Below are positions 43,393 through 53,623 of a stretch of DNA of 64,000 nucleotides, in pieces. This DNA is from a gamma proteobacterium SCGC AAA076-P13 (GTDB lineage Bacteria; Pseudomonadota; Gammaproteobacteria; Magnimaribacterales; D2472), in the NCBI GenBank assembly GCA_000384935.1, contig ARRA01000003.1, forward strand, positions 62,001 to 126,000, read 5' to 3'. Below the pieces are notes generated by a model. That model made no database searches. It was not told the origin of the DNA and saw only the letters and a program-made list of their open reading frames with translations. Position numbers and translations under genes: made by a program. Every line of letters starts with the position of its first letter. Position 1 is the stretch's first letter.

Positions 43393-43861
43393 CTGTAATT
43401 GTTATTTTTTCTGATAAAAAAGGTCCTTGACCTTTAAAGTTATTTACCTGCATTTTTGAATTATGCACATAAGATCCAAGAATAAGTTGAAGGGAATAGG
43501 TTCCAGGATCGAGATCAAGAATTGTTTCAGTTTGACCTCCTCCAAAATGGAAATAACCCTTATCAAAAGGAATAAAGCTCTCAGGCAATGTTTCGATATT
43601 AACTAAAAGATGATGATGTCCGCTTGCAAAACATTTATTATTTGCAATCTCACCTTTGCCAGCTGGATTTATTTCAATATTTTTTGACCCAAATAAGACT
43701 TTTACATTATTAGATTCTGAGATAAAGCCGTCTTGAGGGGAGATAATAAAAACACTTGGCTTTTCATCGCACTCTTCCTGGCTCCCAGAATCATTAGAGG
43801 CAAGAAAAAAAGAATTAAGCATTAAGAAAATAAAAAATACATTTTTTAAGAATTTATTCAT
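43385..43861 (-). CDS. Exported DUF4399-family protein
   Basis: 158 residues from the ATG at 43861; an in-frame start 15 bases upstream is less likely because it precedes [15 protein letters not shown], a typical signal peptide. The mature part has the DUF4399 pattern: [50 protein letters not shown] and SLQLILG, with a short end SEKITITVN. The function is unknown; the family is small, periplasmic and His-containing. It overlaps the flavin-reductase gene by eight bases. Confidence 0.8.
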   Translation of the reverse strand: MNKFLKNVFFIFLMLNSFFLASNDSGSQEECDEKPSVFIISPQDGFISESNNVKVLFGSKNIEINPAGKGEIANNKCFASGHHHLLVNIETLPESFIPFDKGYFHFGGGQTETILDLDPGTYSLQLILGSYVHNSKMQVNNFKGQGPFLSEKITITVN

Positions 43862-44318
43862 AGCTACCGTCAACATATGTCAGTGTATTAATTTTTTCAT
43901 CGCTAAAAGAATTTGTGACATGACCAATCACAATCGTATGTGTGTGGTATGAAATTAATTGATCAACAGTACAGAAAATATTAGCTTGTGCACTTTTTAA
44001 AAACGGAGTGCCGCTTAAATCCCAGTCAGCACTATTAAATCTATCACCTTCGGTCTTAAATGAACTGCATAGATTAGAAATATCTTCTTGATTTTTATTT
44101 AAAAGGTTTATACAAAAAGAGGACCCTTCTTTTATTGCATTGTGAATTCCAGCTGATTTATTAATACAAACAAGCAAACTAGGAGGATCTAAAGAAACAG
44201 AGGTAACAGAAGAAACTGTTATAGCACTAAACTTTTTATTCTCGTCAACATTTGACATCACACTGACAGAGTAAATATAGCTCCTCATTGCTTTTCTAAA
44301 ATTATCTTGTAGGCTCAT
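43854..44318 (-). CDS. Flavin reductase-like FMN-binding protein
   Basis: A 154-residue split-barrel flavoprotein. Features are the N-terminal [40 protein letters not shown] (the FMN phosphate/loop region), [14 protein letters not shown] and a C-terminal YVDGSY. Family members (HpaC/RutF type) supply reduced flavin to a monooxygenase partner. No such partner is in this window, so the partner and role are unknown. It diverges from rsmD and is translationally coupled to the DUF4399 gene. Confidence 0.85.
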   Translation of the reverse strand: MSLQDNFRKAMRSYIYSVSVMSNVDENKKFSAITVSSVTSVSLDPPSLLVCINKSAGIHNAIKEGSSFCINLLNKNQEDISNLCSSFKTEGDRFNSADWDLSGTPFLKSAQANIFCTVDQLISYHTHTIVIGHVTNSFSDEKINTLTYVDGSYE

Positions 44319-44395
44319 GGATGAATTATACTTAGTTTAAATGTATTTTTAATTATAATTATTTAATAAATAAGCATACCCATTTTGCAAAAAGA

Positions 44396-44950
44396 ATGAA
44401 AAACAATATCAGAATCACTGGAGGTTATTTAAAAGGTAAAAAAATACCTTTCGAATTTAAGGATACGTTAAGGCCAACTTCAAATAAATTAAAAGAAATA
44501 ATTTTTAATTGGCTTCAATTTGAGATTGAAAATTTAATATGTCTTGATTTGTTTGCCGGAACGGGAGCGCTTGGTATTGAAGCAATATCCAGACAGTCAA
44601 AAAAAGTTGTATTCGTTGAACTTAATAAAAAAAACTATTCTGTATTAGCAAAAAATATTCAACTTCTTGGTATCAAGGATAAATCTAAAGTTTTTTTTAA
44701 GGATGCGTTTAGTTGGATTAAAAAAAATGACTTATCTCGTTTTGATTTGATTCTTCTTGATCCTCCTTTTGGCGAAGAATATGAATTAAAAGTTCTAAAA
44801 TCTATAATTCGAAAGAATGAAATAAAGTCATCTTGTAAAATCTACCTCGAATATAGTAAGTTTACTACCTTCGAGATTCCTGAGGAATTCACTATCTTAA
44901 AAGAAAAGAGTATTGGCGATGTGAAGGCTCTTTTATTAGAAATAAAATGA
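44396..44950 (+). CDS. rsmD: 16S rRNA (guanine-966-N2)-methyltransferase RsmD
   Basis: 184 residues. RITGGYLKGKKI is the N-terminal family start, RPTSNKLKEIIFNWL follows, the SAM-binding LDLFAGTGALGIEAISR is near residue 55, and the catalytic DPPFG is near residue 122. It is coupled to hemC by an ATGA overlap, so this RNA-modifying enzyme heads a tetrapyrrole unit. Confidence 0.94.
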   Translation: MKNNIRITGGYLKGKKIPFEFKDTLRPTSNKLKEIIFNWLQFEIENLICLDLFAGTGALGIEAISRQSKKVVFVELNKKNYSVLAKNIQLLGIKDKSKVFFKDAFSWIKKNDLSRFDLILLDPPFGEEYELKVLKSIIRKNEIKSSCKIYLEYSKFTTFEIPEEFTILKEKSIGDVKALLLEIK

Positions 44951-45858
44951 AAATAAGAATAGCTACAAGACAATCAGAACTAGCAATGTATCAAGCAAAA
45001 TTTGTTGCAGATGAGTTATTGGCTAAGATCAATAATATTAAGGTTGAGCTTGTTCCTATGACATCAGAAGGAGACCAAACAGATAAACCTCTTCATGAAA
45101 TTGGTGGAAAGGGCCTATTCATTTCTACACTTGAGTCCTCTCTAGAGTCTGGTGAAGCAGATATTGCAGTGCATAGCTTAAAAGATGTTCCTGCAAAGCT
45201 TGACCCTAAGTTTAAAATAATAAGTGTTTTTAGCAGGGAATCTCCAGAAGACCTGCTTCTATCTAAGGATGGGAAATCATTTTCTGAATTTGCTAAAAAT
45301 TCAACTATTGGTACTTCTGGCCCAAGAAGAAAAGCACAAATTAATAACTTAAGACCTGATATAAAAACTATTCCAGTAAGAGGCAACATAGCTACTAGGA
45401 TAAAGAAACTCAATGATGGTCTGTTTGATGGTCTGGTAGTTGCTAAGGCTGCTATAAAAAGGCTTGGTTTAAAACAAAATTCATATGAATTCTCAATTGA
45501 AGAAATGTTACCTTCTGCATCCCAGGGATATATAGCAATTGAATGTCTGTCTGATAAAAAAGATATTATTGAACTTTTAGAAAATATTGGTGACCCTAAA
45601 GAATTAATTCTTGCCAGTGCAGAACGATCTTTTGTTGCTGCCATGGAAGGTACTTGCCTGTCTCCAATAGCTATTTTATGTGAAGATAGAAATGGCCAAA
45701 TAAAAATATCAGGGAAAATATTATCTTATGAAGGCAACGAAAAAATTTATAAAGAAAAGATATCTTCCTTTCAAGACATTGCAATAGATATTATGTTATT
45801 TGCTGATGAGTTTATTTTGGAAGGGGCGAAATCTTTAATTTTAAAAAATGATAATTAA
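44947..45858 (+). CDS. hemC: Porphobilinogen deaminase (hydroxymethylbilane synthase)
   Basis: 303 residues. It has RIATRQSELAMYQA, GGKGLFISTLE, DIAVHSLKDVP (catalytic Asp), GTSGPRRKAQ and the cofactor-binding MEGTCLSPIA with the Cys that holds the dipyrromethane. The end overlaps hemD by 11 bases. It takes porphobilinogen produced by HemB (48272-49270). Confidence 0.97.
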   Translation: MKIRIATRQSELAMYQAKFVADELLAKINNIKVELVPMTSEGDQTDKPLHEIGGKGLFISTLESSLESGEADIAVHSLKDVPAKLDPKFKIISVFSRESPEDLLLSKDGKSFSEFAKNSTIGTSGPRRKAQINNLRPDIKTIPVRGNIATRIKKLNDGLFDGLVVAKAAIKRLGLKQNSYEFSIEEMLPSASQGYIAIECLSDKKDIIELLENIGDPKELILASAERSFVAAMEGTCLSPIAILCEDRNGQIKISGKILSYEGNEKIYKEKISSFQDIAIDIMLFADEFILEGAKSLILKNDN

Positions 45859-46549
45859 TACGAGACCCAAAAATTTATCAGGAAACCTAATATCTTTATG
45901 TGAAGCTCAAGAAATAGCTCTTAACAATATTTATCTTTCTAAAATTAATTCAATCGACCCTTCAAAAATCGCTATCGATAAAATTAAAAATATTCATTCA
46001 TATTCAAACTTAATTTTTACTAGCCAAGCTGCTGCTTCGTTCGGACTTGATATTTTAAAATCTTTTTTCGATTTAGATGATCTTCCACACAATTTTTTGT
46101 CTGTTGGGCCGGCAACTTCCAATAAACTTCTTGAAAGTGGCATAAAATCTCATTTTCCACAAAGCCATTCATCTGAAGGAATTCTTAAGTTAATAGAGAA
46201 TAATTTTCTAGGAAAGAGTCTTTTATTTTGCGGCGAAAATTCAAATGGTTTTCTTCAACAAAAACTTAAGGCTAGTCTAGATGAGATAGTTTGCTATGAA
46301 GTAATCTATTTGCTGGAGCAAATACCAAAAGTTACAGATAATAATGAAATTTTTTTAATCTATAATTTTAGTACTCTTAAATTCTTAATAACAAATCTGG
46401 ACGATGCAGTTTTAAGAAAAAAAATATTTATTGCTGCTTCAGAAAATATAAAGGATAGATGTCAAAATGAGTTTAAAGAATTAGAAATTCACGTATCGCA
46501 AAGCCCAACTGATAAGATGATGATTGATATGGCAAAAAACTTTATCTAG
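45848..46549 (+). CDS. hemD: Uroporphyrinogen-III synthase
   Basis: 233 residues of a poorly conserved family. The assignment rests on position right after hemC, the [12 protein letters not shown] start, [14 protein letters not shown], the [15 protein letters not shown] motif typical of HemD, and the two-lobed size. It cyclises the HemC product to uroporphyrinogen III. The stop overlaps the convergent rho stop by eight bases. Confidence 0.88.
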   Translation: MIINTRPKNLSGNLISLCEAQEIALNNIYLSKINSIDPSKIAIDKIKNIHSYSNLIFTSQAAASFGLDILKSFFDLDDLPHNFLSVGPATSNKLLESGIKSHFPQSHSSEGILKLIENNFLGKSLLFCGENSNGFLQQKLKASLDEIVCYEVIYLLEQIPKVTDNNEIFLIYNFSTLKFLITNLDDAVLRKKIFIAASENIKDRCQNEFKELEIHVSQSPTDKMMIDMAKNFI

Positions 46550-47819
46550 TCTTCTTGCCATTACCCCCTTTCATTGAAGTAAAGAACTCATCGTTTGTTT
46601 TATGAGATTTCAATCTATCTATTAGGAACTGAATTGACTGAGCATCTTCCATATCGTCTAAAATTTTCCTTAAGACCCACATTCTTTGTAATTCATCTTC
46701 AGCAGTAAGTAAATCTTCTCTTCTTGTTCCCGATCTTCTAATATTAATAGCAGGATATATTCTTTTTTCGGCTATTTTTCTTTCAAGGTGAATCTCCATA
46801 TTACCCGTACCTTTGAATTCCTCATAAATAACTTCATCCATCTTTGAGCCTGTTTCAACTAGAGCAGTAGCAAGAATAGTGAGACTTCCACCCTCTTCAA
46901 GATTTCTAGCAGCACCAAAAAACCTTTTTGGCCTTTCAAGAGCATTGGAGTCAACTCCACCACTCAATATCTTTCCTGATGCAGGCTGAACTGAGTTATA
47001 TGCTCTTCCAAGACGAGTAATAGAATCTAATAAGATAACTACATCTTTCTTATGTTCTACAAGTCTTTTTGCTTTTTCAATAACCATATTTGCTACTTGA
47101 ACGTGTCGAGTAGGTGGCTCGTCAAAAGTACTAGCTACAACCTCTCCTTTTACAGTTCTTGACATCTCTGTTACCTCTTCAGGTCTTTCATCAATCAAAA
47201 GAACTATAAGCTCTACTTCTGGATTATTGCTTTTAATAGAATGAGCTATGCTTTGAAGCATTAAGGTTTTACCAGCCTTGGGTGGAGAAACGATAAGTCC
47301 ACGCTGACCTTTTCCTATTGGGGCAATCAAATCAATTATTCGAGATGAAAGATCTTCATTAGACCCTGTTCCTTGTTCAAGGATTAGTCTTTCATTGGGA
47401 AAGAGAGGAGTTAAATTTTCAAAAAGAATCTTGTTTTTAGTCTTTCTTGGCTCTTCACCATTAATAGTATCAACTTGAATTAATGCAAAATAGCGCTCTT
47501 TATCTTTAGGGGTCCTTATCTTCCCAGCAACTGAGTCTCCCTTCCTGAGGCTAAACTTTCTTATTTGGCTTGGTGAAACATAGATATCATCTTCGCCAGC
47601 GCAATAAGAGCCTTCTGGGGATCGCAAAAACCCAAAACCATCATTTAAAATCTCAAGAACTCCGCCACCATAGATATCAACACCTTCAGAAGCCTTATGC
47701 TTAAATATTCTAAATATTATCTCTTGCTTTTTCAGCCTTCCAACATCCTCAAGCCCAAGCTCAGTAGCTATATCTACAAGTTCATTTATTGGTTTTATTT
47801 TAATTTCAGTAAGGTTCAT
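46542..47819 (-). CDS. rho: Transcription termination factor Rho
   Basis: A 425-residue hexameric RNA helicase, compared with 419 in E. coli. It has an N-terminal helix bundle, a cold-shock-like primary RNA site ([18 protein letters not shown]) and the ATPase core with Walker [12 protein letters not shown] near residue 190. Other motifs are [12 protein letters not shown] and a Q-loop-like region [19 protein letters not shown], followed by the secondary RNA site. A candidate promoter stands 110 bases upstream. Confidence 0.98.
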   Translation of the reverse strand: MNLTEIKIKPINELVDIATELGLEDVGRLKKQEIIFRIFKHKASEGVDIYGGGVLEILNDGFGFLRSPEGSYCAGEDDIYVSPSQIRKFSLRKGDSVAGKIRTPKDKERYFALIQVDTINGEEPRKTKNKILFENLTPLFPNERLILEQGTGSNEDLSSRIIDLIAPIGKGQRGLIVSPPKAGKTLMLQSIAHSIKSNNPEVELIVLLIDERPEEVTEMSRTVKGEVVASTFDEPPTRHVQVANMVIEKAKRLVEHKKDVVILLDSITRLGRAYNSVQPASGKILSGGVDSNALERPKRFFGAARNLEEGGSLTILATALVETGSKMDEVIYEEFKGTGNMEIHLERKIAEKRIYPAINIRRSGTRREDLLTAEDELQRMWVLRKILDDMEDAQSIQFLIDRLKSHKTNDEFFTSMKGGNGKKTR

Positions 47820-47903
47820 TTAGTTATTTCCGTTCTAGTTGTTGTTTTTATGATTGAAAAAGTGGGTTTTTGTTTTGAGTGGCTTTAAGCCTAAGAAGTC
47901 GAA

Positions 47904-47932
47904 ATGATAATCCTATTTCTTGCAATATGCAA
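47904..47932 (-). promoter_or_regulatory. Candidate rho promoter
   Basis: Minus-strand TTGCAT (47927-47932), exactly 17 bases, TATCAT (47904-47909). It would give a leader of about 80 bases before the rho ATG, in line with the long leader known for rho autoregulation. It lies in the trxA-rho gap. Confidence 0.55.
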
Positions 47933-47948
47933 AGAAGTCTTTGCAAAG

Positions 47949-48275
47949 TTAAACTACTGTACTTATAAAGTCCTCTAATTGTTGTTTGGTTAGAGCACCT
48001 ACTTCAACTCCTGCAGGCTCTCCGTTTTTAAATATAATTAATGAAGGGATTGATCTTATTCCATATTTAGCAGCAATCTCTCTATTTGAATCAACATCCA
48101 TTTTGCAAACCTTTAATATTTCTGATTTTTCTGCTGCAACTGTTTCAACAGTTGGTGCAAGCTGTTTACAAGGTCCACACCACTCAGCCCAAAAATCAAC
48201 CAATACAGGTTTTTCTGAATTTAAGACGTCGCTATTAAAGCTTTCTTCATCACGAATTTCTATCACATTGCTCAT
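47949..48275 (-). CDS. trxA: Thioredoxin
   Basis: A 108-residue cytoplasmic disulfide reductase with active site WCGPC (C33, C36), cis-Pro loop RSIPSL and VDFWAEWC. It precedes rho, as in E. coli, and its ATG overlaps the hemB stop. It would also reduce MsrA and, through a membrane relay, periplasmic proteins. Confidence 0.98.
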   Translation of the reverse strand: MSNVIEIRDEESFNSDVLNSEKPVLVDFWAEWCGPCKQLAPTVETVAAEKSEILKVCKMDVDSNREIAAKYGIRSIPSLIIFKNGEPAGVEVGALTKQQLEDFISTVV

Positions 48276-49270
48276 TTGTTAGTTATCTCCTTGGAAATTT
48301 CTTTAGCTGCGTACGTTAGAATTGCATCAGCTCCCGCTCTTTTAAAACTTATTAATGATTCTAACATAACATCGCTTTCAAGCCATCCTTTATCAATCGC
48401 CAGTTTAAGCATGCTGTATTCACCACTAACCTGGTATGCAAAGGTAGGTACTTTGAAGGTTTCTTTTACTTTTGAAATTATATCTAGATAAGGCATACCT
48501 GGCTTAACCATGACTATGTCTGCACCTTCATTAATATCCATAGCAACTTCATGTAGAGCTTCATTTATATTTTTTGGTGACATTTGATAACTGGATTTTG
48601 AAGACTTGCCTAGACTTGAAGCTGAATTAACAGCATCTCTAAATGGACCATAAAACTTTGAATTATATTTTGCTGCATATGATAGTAGGATTGTATTTTT
48701 ATAATCCATTTCGTCCAATGCCTCTCTTATAGAGCCTATTCTTCCATCCATCATATCTGATGGTGCAATTATGTCTGTCCCAGCCTGAGCTAATGTTAGT
48801 GATTGCTTCCTTAAAACAGCTAAAGTCTCATCATTATCAACATAATCATTTTTTAAAATACCGTCATGCCCATGATCGGTATATGGGTCTAGAGCAACAT
48901 CAGATATTAAGATTATTTCAGGGAATCGTTTCTTTATGTTACTGATAGTTTCACACATCAAATTAGATGTATTGATAGCCTCATCTCCAGTGCTGTTTTT
49001 CTTGGAATCATTAATAACTGGAAATAGGGCAATCGTATTTATATCATGCTCTAGTAGCTCTTCTATTTCTGAAAAAATTGAATCTTGTCCATATCTATTA
49101 ATATTGGGCATGCTTTCAATAGCCTCTTTTCCACTCAAACCTTCTTTTATAAATAATGGCTGAATTAGATCATTTGTAGACAACCTAACTTCAGCAAGCA
49201 AGTCTCTAAGGTTTGAATTGAGACGCATTCTTCTTAGTCTGCTATTTGGAAATTTTCTTTTAAAATACAT
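48272..49270 (-). CDS. hemB: Porphobilinogen synthase, aspartate-rich (zinc-independent) type
   Basis: A 332-residue aminolevulinate dehydratase. The Schiff-base lysines are in MVKPGMPY and AAKYNSKFYGP, and the N-terminal arm is RLRRMRLNSNLRDLL. The metal site at residues 124-137 reads DVALDPYTDHGHDG. The three Cys of zinc-type enzymes are replaced by Ala and Asp, so it should be a magnesium-dependent form. It lies two bases after ilvD and overlaps trxA (ATGA). Confidence 0.96.
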   Translation of the reverse strand: MYFKRKFPNSRLRRMRLNSNLRDLLAEVRLSTNDLIQPLFIKEGLSGKEAIESMPNINRYGQDSIFSEIEELLEHDINTIALFPVINDSKKNSTGDEAINTSNLMCETISNIKKRFPEIILISDVALDPYTDHGHDGILKNDYVDNDETLAVLRKQSLTLAQAGTDIIAPSDMMDGRIGSIREALDEMDYKNTILLSYAAKYNSKFYGPFRDAVNSASSLGKSSKSSYQMSPKNINEALHEVAMDINEGADIVMVKPGMPYLDIISKVKETFKVPTFAYQVSGEYSMLKLAIDKGWLESDVMLESLISFKRAGADAILTYAAKEISKEITNK

Positions 49271-49272
49271 AT

Positions 49273-50934
49273 TTAATCTGTTACCGCTCCAAGACTAGCT
49301 GATTTAACACTTTTTGCAAATTTTGCTAAGACTCCTTTTTTGGGAGGCGTTTTTGGGTTTACCCATCTACTTAGTCTATTTGAAATTTCATCCTCAGAAA
49401 TATTAAGAATTAACTTATCAGAATCTGCATCAATTAATATAGAGTCGCCATCTTTAATTATTGCAATTAAGCCGCCATCTGCAGCCTCTGGAGTAATGTG
49501 CCCAACAACAAATCCATGAGTGCCTCCTGAAAAACGACCGTCTGTTATAAAAGCTACCTGATCGCCAAGACCTTGACCCATTATGGCAGATGTTGGTTTT
49601 AGCATTTCTCTCATGCCTGGACCTCCTTTTGGCCCTTCATATCTAATTACAACAACATCTCCAGCTTTTATAGATTTAGATAGGATTGCTTGAACCCCTT
49701 CTTCTTCTGAATCAAATACACGAGCACTTCCTTCAAAGGAAGTTCCTTCTTTACCCGTAATTTTTGCAACTGCACCATCTTTCGCTAAGTTGCCATACAG
49801 AATTCTAAGATGGCTATTTGATTTAATTGGATTATCAAATGATTTAATTATCTCTTGATCAGGCTCGTAAGGTTTTATTCCAGAAAGATTTTCAGCAAGC
49901 GTCTGACCGGTAACGGTAAGACAATTGCCGTGTAGTAATCCCTTCTCAAGCAAAGTTTTCATTAGTGGCTGAATACCGCCATTAGCATTGAGTTCAGACA
50001 TATAATGAGAACCGAAGGGCTTAAGATCTGCCATAACGGGTGTTTTTTTTCCTATTCTTGTAAAGTCATCTAGCTCTAAATCAACCCCTATTGAATGCGC
50101 CATGGCCAGTAAATGCAGAACTGCATTAGTTGAACCTCCTAGAGCAATTACCATTGTTATAGCATTCTCAAAAGCATTCTTAGTCATAATATCTGAAGGC
50201 TTAATATCTTTTTCTAATAAATTCATTATCGCTTCGCCAGCCTTAAAACAATCATCTTCTTTGTCGTGTGAAATTGCATCTTGACTGCTGCTTCCAGGAA
50301 GACTCATGCCTAGAGCTTCAATCGCAGAAGCCATAGTATTTGCCGTATACATTCCCCCGCAAGATCCAGGCCCTTTTACGGAAATTTTTTCTACATGTAT
50401 TAATTCAGATTCTTTAAGATCGCCTTTTGAGTACTCTCCAGTTTTCTCACAAACAGTAACATAGTCGGTATTTTCTTTACTAGGTTTGATAGAACCGCCA
50501 TATATAAATATTGATGGTCTATTTAATCTTGCCATTCCAATAATGCATCCAGGCATATTTTTATCACAACCACCGACAGCAATAACTCCATCATAACCAA
50601 GACATCCCACAACAGTTTCTATTGAATCTGCAATTACCTCTCGAGAAACAAGAGAATATTTCATACCCTGTGTACCCATAGAAATTCCATCGGAAACAGT
50701 AATAGTATTAAAAAGAACACCCTTTCCTCCTGAACTATCAACTGATTTCTCAACGATCTCTGAAAGTGCATTTATGTGCATATTGCATGGGGTTACTTTT
50801 GCTCCTGTGGAAGCAATCCCAACAAATGGTTTTGTGAAATCCTCAGATGTGAAACCTACTCCTCTAAGCATTGATCTAGAAGCAGCTTGATTAGGACCGT
50901 CAACGAGCTCTTTTGAATATTTTCTATTTGCCAT
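49273..50934 (-). CDS. ilvD: Dihydroxy-acid dehydratase
   Basis: A 553-residue Fe-S dehydratase of the short type, against about 616 in E. coli. Cluster cysteines lie in [16 protein letters not shown] and [12 protein letters not shown]. It catalyses the third shared step of valine and isoleucine synthesis, after the ilvBNC products at 33426-36512. It heads the ilvD-hemB-trxA run. Its stop is two bases from the hemB start. Confidence 0.96.
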   Translation of the reverse strand: MANRKYSKELVDGPNQAASRSMLRGVGFTSEDFTKPFVGIASTGAKVTPCNMHINALSEIVEKSVDSSGGKGVLFNTITVSDGISMGTQGMKYSLVSREVIADSIETVVGCLGYDGVIAVGGCDKNMPGCIIGMARLNRPSIFIYGGSIKPSKENTDYVTVCEKTGEYSKGDLKESELIHVEKISVKGPGSCGGMYTANTMASAIEALGMSLPGSSSQDAISHDKEDDCFKAGEAIMNLLEKDIKPSDIMTKNAFENAITMVIALGGSTNAVLHLLAMAHSIGVDLELDDFTRIGKKTPVMADLKPFGSHYMSELNANGGIQPLMKTLLEKGLLHGNCLTVTGQTLAENLSGIKPYEPDQEIIKSFDNPIKSNSHLRILYGNLAKDGAVAKITGKEGTSFEGSARVFDSEEEGVQAILSKSIKAGDVVVIRYEGPKGGPGMREMLKPTSAIMGQGLGDQVAFITDGRFSGGTHGFVVGHITPEAADGGLIAIIKDGDSILIDADSDKLILNISEDEISNRLSRWVNPKTPPKKGVLAKFAKSVKSASLGAVTD

Positions 50935-50949
50935 ATTTAATATATTTAA

Positions 50950-52548
50950 TTATTCAGATGCATACTTTAAAGCAGCTGATAGTAATTTTTTAGTATAGTC
51001 TTGCTCTGGGCTTTCAAAGACCTTGTGAGAAGGCCCTGACTCTACGATTTCTCCATTTTTCATAACAAAAATAAAGTCTGACATCGATCTAATAACCTTT
51101 AAATCATGACTTATAAAAAGATAAGTAAGCCCATATTCATTTTGTATCTCTTTCAATAAATCGATTACCTGAATTTGAATAGACCTATCTAATGCTGATG
51201 TTGGCTCATCAAGAATCATAAAAGCAGGATTCATTATTAAAGATCTAGCAATTGCAATTCTCTGCCTTTGGCCTCCAGAAAACTCATGCGGATATTTATT
51301 CTTAGCTACTATTTCGATACCGACATCTGACAGAACCTTATCTATCCTTTCGTCTCTTTCTTTTTTTGTAAGCTTAAAGTGAACACCTAAACCTTCACCA
51401 ACTATCTCCCCCACTGTCATTCGTGGTGATAATGACCCATAAGGATCTTGAAAAACAATTTGGACATTTTTTTTCAATTCTTTATTTTCTTTTTGGGAGT
51501 TTGAGTTGATATCTCTTCCCTCAAATTTAATATTCCCCTTATAAGAAACTAAGTTTGCTATAGCCTTACCCAAAGTTGACTTTCCAGATCCAGATTCCCC
51601 AACCAGGCCAATTGTAGTATTTTTGTAAATACTAAAGGAAGTATTTTTAACAGCATGAAAAGTATTCTTTTTAAAAAAATTAGTTGAAGGTATTGAGTAG
51701 TAAACATTTAAGTCATTGATCTCAATTATTGGCTCATCACTTACAGGGTTATCTAATTTGGGCTGAGGTTCTGCATCTAAAAGTTTTTTTGTATATTCGT
51801 GAGAGGGGTTGTTAAATACCTCAACAGTATTTCCTTGTTCAACTATCTTGCCATTCTTCATAACACAAACATTGTCAGAAAATTCTTGAACGAGGCCTAG
51901 ATCATGAGTAATGAAAAGTATTGACATGCCTAGTTCATTTTTAAGCTTAGACATGAGATCTAATATCTGGGCTTGGATAGTTACATCAAGAGCGGTTGTT
52001 GGCTCGTCAGCAATCAATAGCTCAGGTTTATTAACAAGGGCCATAGCAATCATAACTCTTTGTCGCTGCCCTCCAGAAAGCTCATGAGGGTATGCATAGA
52101 ACCGTCTTTCAACATCATCAATCTCAACAAGTGCCATTAATTTTTTTGCTTCATCTATTGCATCTTTTTTTGAGCTTTTTGAGTGAAGTAGTATTGATTC
52201 AGTTATCTGATTACCTACTCTGTGATAAGGGTTTAGTGAGGTCATCGGCTCTTGAAATATCATGGATATAATATTTCCTCTCAAGGAAAGTAACTTTTCA
52301 TACTTGGCATTTATTATCTCATCGCCATTAAACTTAATAGAAGACTCTTTGGAATATGATGCTTGTGGTTTTTGAAGGAGCTGAAGAATTGACATAGCAG
52401 TTACCGACTTACCAGAACCTGACTCACCAACCAAGGCCAAGGTTTGATTTTTTTCTATATCAAAACTTATATTATCCACTGCATTAAACAATCCATCCCT
52501 TGTTGAAAAATTGATGCTTAAGTCACTTACTTCTAAAATTTTACTCAT
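50950..52548 (-). CDS. YejF-type ABC transporter with two fused ATPase domains
   Basis: 532 residues with two complete ABC cassettes in tandem. The first has GESGSGKS at residues 41-48, LSGGQRQRVMIAM and LLIADEPTTALDVT. The second has GESGSGKS near residue 317, FSGGQRQRIAIAR and MILDEPTSALDRS. The region between them contains the oligopeptide-type motif YYSIPS. It matches YejF or the fused Opp/Dpp D-F pair that powers peptide import. No permease or binding-protein gene is nearby. It starts four bases before the esterase stop, so the two are coupled. Confidence 0.93.
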   Translation of the reverse strand: MSKILEVSDLSINFSTRDGLFNAVDNISFDIEKNQTLALVGESGSGKSVTAMSILQLLQKPQASYSKESSIKFNGDEIINAKYEKLLSLRGNIISMIFQEPMTSLNPYHRVGNQITESILLHSKSSKKDAIDEAKKLMALVEIDDVERRFYAYPHELSGGQRQRVMIAMALVNKPELLIADEPTTALDVTIQAQILDLMSKLKNELGMSILFITHDLGLVQEFSDNVCVMKNGKIVEQGNTVEVFNNPSHEYTKKLLDAEPQPKLDNPVSDEPIIEINDLNVYYSIPSTNFFKKNTFHAVKNTSFSIYKNTTIGLVGESGSGKSTLGKAIANLVSYKGNIKFEGRDINSNSQKENKELKKNVQIVFQDPYGSLSPRMTVGEIVGEGLGVHFKLTKKERDERIDKVLSDVGIEIVAKNKYPHEFSGGQRQRIAIARSLIMNPAFMILDEPTSALDRSIQIQVIDLLKEIQNEYGLTYLFISHDLKVIRSMSDFIFVMKNGEIVESGPSHKVFESPEQDYTKKLLSAALKYASE

Positions 52549-53552
52549 AGTATTTTCTTATATTCTTTTAAAAAATCTTCAACGGCTATCTGCGCTGCTT
52601 TCAATTTAGTCATTGATGCAAACCCATGAAACATTGTTGGATAATGTAATTGTTTCACATTATGTTTACCTTTATGTAATAAATATGCATATTTTTCTCC
52701 ATCATCGCATAGAGGATCAAAGCCACCTGTAACGATAATTGTTGGCGGTAAAGTTTTTTCAAAATTAAATTTTAAAAGATTAAAGGCCGAATCGTTATTG
52801 TTTACTTCGGAAGTTCTAAACTTATCCCAAAACCAAATCATAGTTTTTTTAGTTAGAAGATATCCTGAAGATAATAAATTATAAGACTCAGATGAACAGG
52901 ACGGATCACACATTGGATATATTAGTAGCTGGCTACTAGGCAAATCTTTATTTTGTTCAGCTAGGTAATGGCACAAAGAAGCAGCTAGATGAGCGCCTGC
53001 GCTGTCTCCACAAACTGAAATATCACCTGGCCCATATCCCTGACCGATGAGCCAAGAAAAAGCATCTAGAGCATCATCAAGAGAATCAGGATATTTGTTC
53101 TCAGGTGATAGTCTATAGTCTAGAGAATAAAACTTTACTCCTATTTTATCTGACATATATGAAACCATATCATCATGTGTATTGACTGAGTTAAGGACAT
53201 AACCTCCTCCATGAAAATAGAGAATAACTTTTTTTAAATTCTCTTGAAGCGGCTTGTATTCTCTGAGAATTAAATCATGCTTTGGTAAAATATGATCTAC
53301 TTTTCTGACCTGCATAGACGGAGTTAAAGAAACTTTATTTTGAATTCTTGCTTCTTCAAGAGTAATTCTAGCTTTTGCAATTTCACCGTCTAATAATTCA
53401 GATAAGTCCTTCTTTGGAAGCAAAGACAATAATGCAGCAGATTGAGCATCAAATTGATGCCCTCTTATTACTGTTCTTTTTCTATAAAAAATTATTTTTA
53501 AAAGCCAAATAGGCATATAAAAGAATATTTTTAGTGCGAAAGTGTGGAACAT
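52545..53552 (-). CDS. Alpha/beta-hydrolase, HSL-family esterase
   Basis: A 335-residue esterase of the hormone-sensitive-lipase group. The oxyanion motif is HGGGY, the nucleophile lies in GDSAG, the acid in GGFDPLCDDG and the His in MFHGF. A hydrophobic N-terminus (FALKIFFYMPIWLLKIIF) may anchor it in the membrane. It acts on short acyl esters in general; the substrate is unknown. It is coupled to the ABC ATPase downstream and diverges from the DsbD-like gene. Confidence 0.92.
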   Translation of the reverse strand: MFHTFALKIFFYMPIWLLKIIFYRKRTVIRGHQFDAQSAALLSLLPKKDLSELLDGEIAKARITLEEARIQNKVSLTPSMQVRKVDHILPKHDLILREYKPLQENLKKVILYFHGGGYVLNSVNTHDDMVSYMSDKIGVKFYSLDYRLSPENKYPDSLDDALDAFSWLIGQGYGPGDISVCGDSAGAHLAASLCHYLAEQNKDLPSSQLLIYPMCDPSCSSESYNLLSSGYLLTKKTMIWFWDKFRTSEVNNNDSAFNLLKFNFEKTLPPTIIVTGGFDPLCDDGEKYAYLLHKGKHNVKQLHYPTMFHGFASMTKLKAAQIAVEDFLKEYKKIL

Positions 53553-53623
53553 AAATTTTTAACTACCGTGTTATTTAATAAAATCTTTATTTTAAGTACT
53601 TAGGGGTTTATTCTTAAGTCTTC

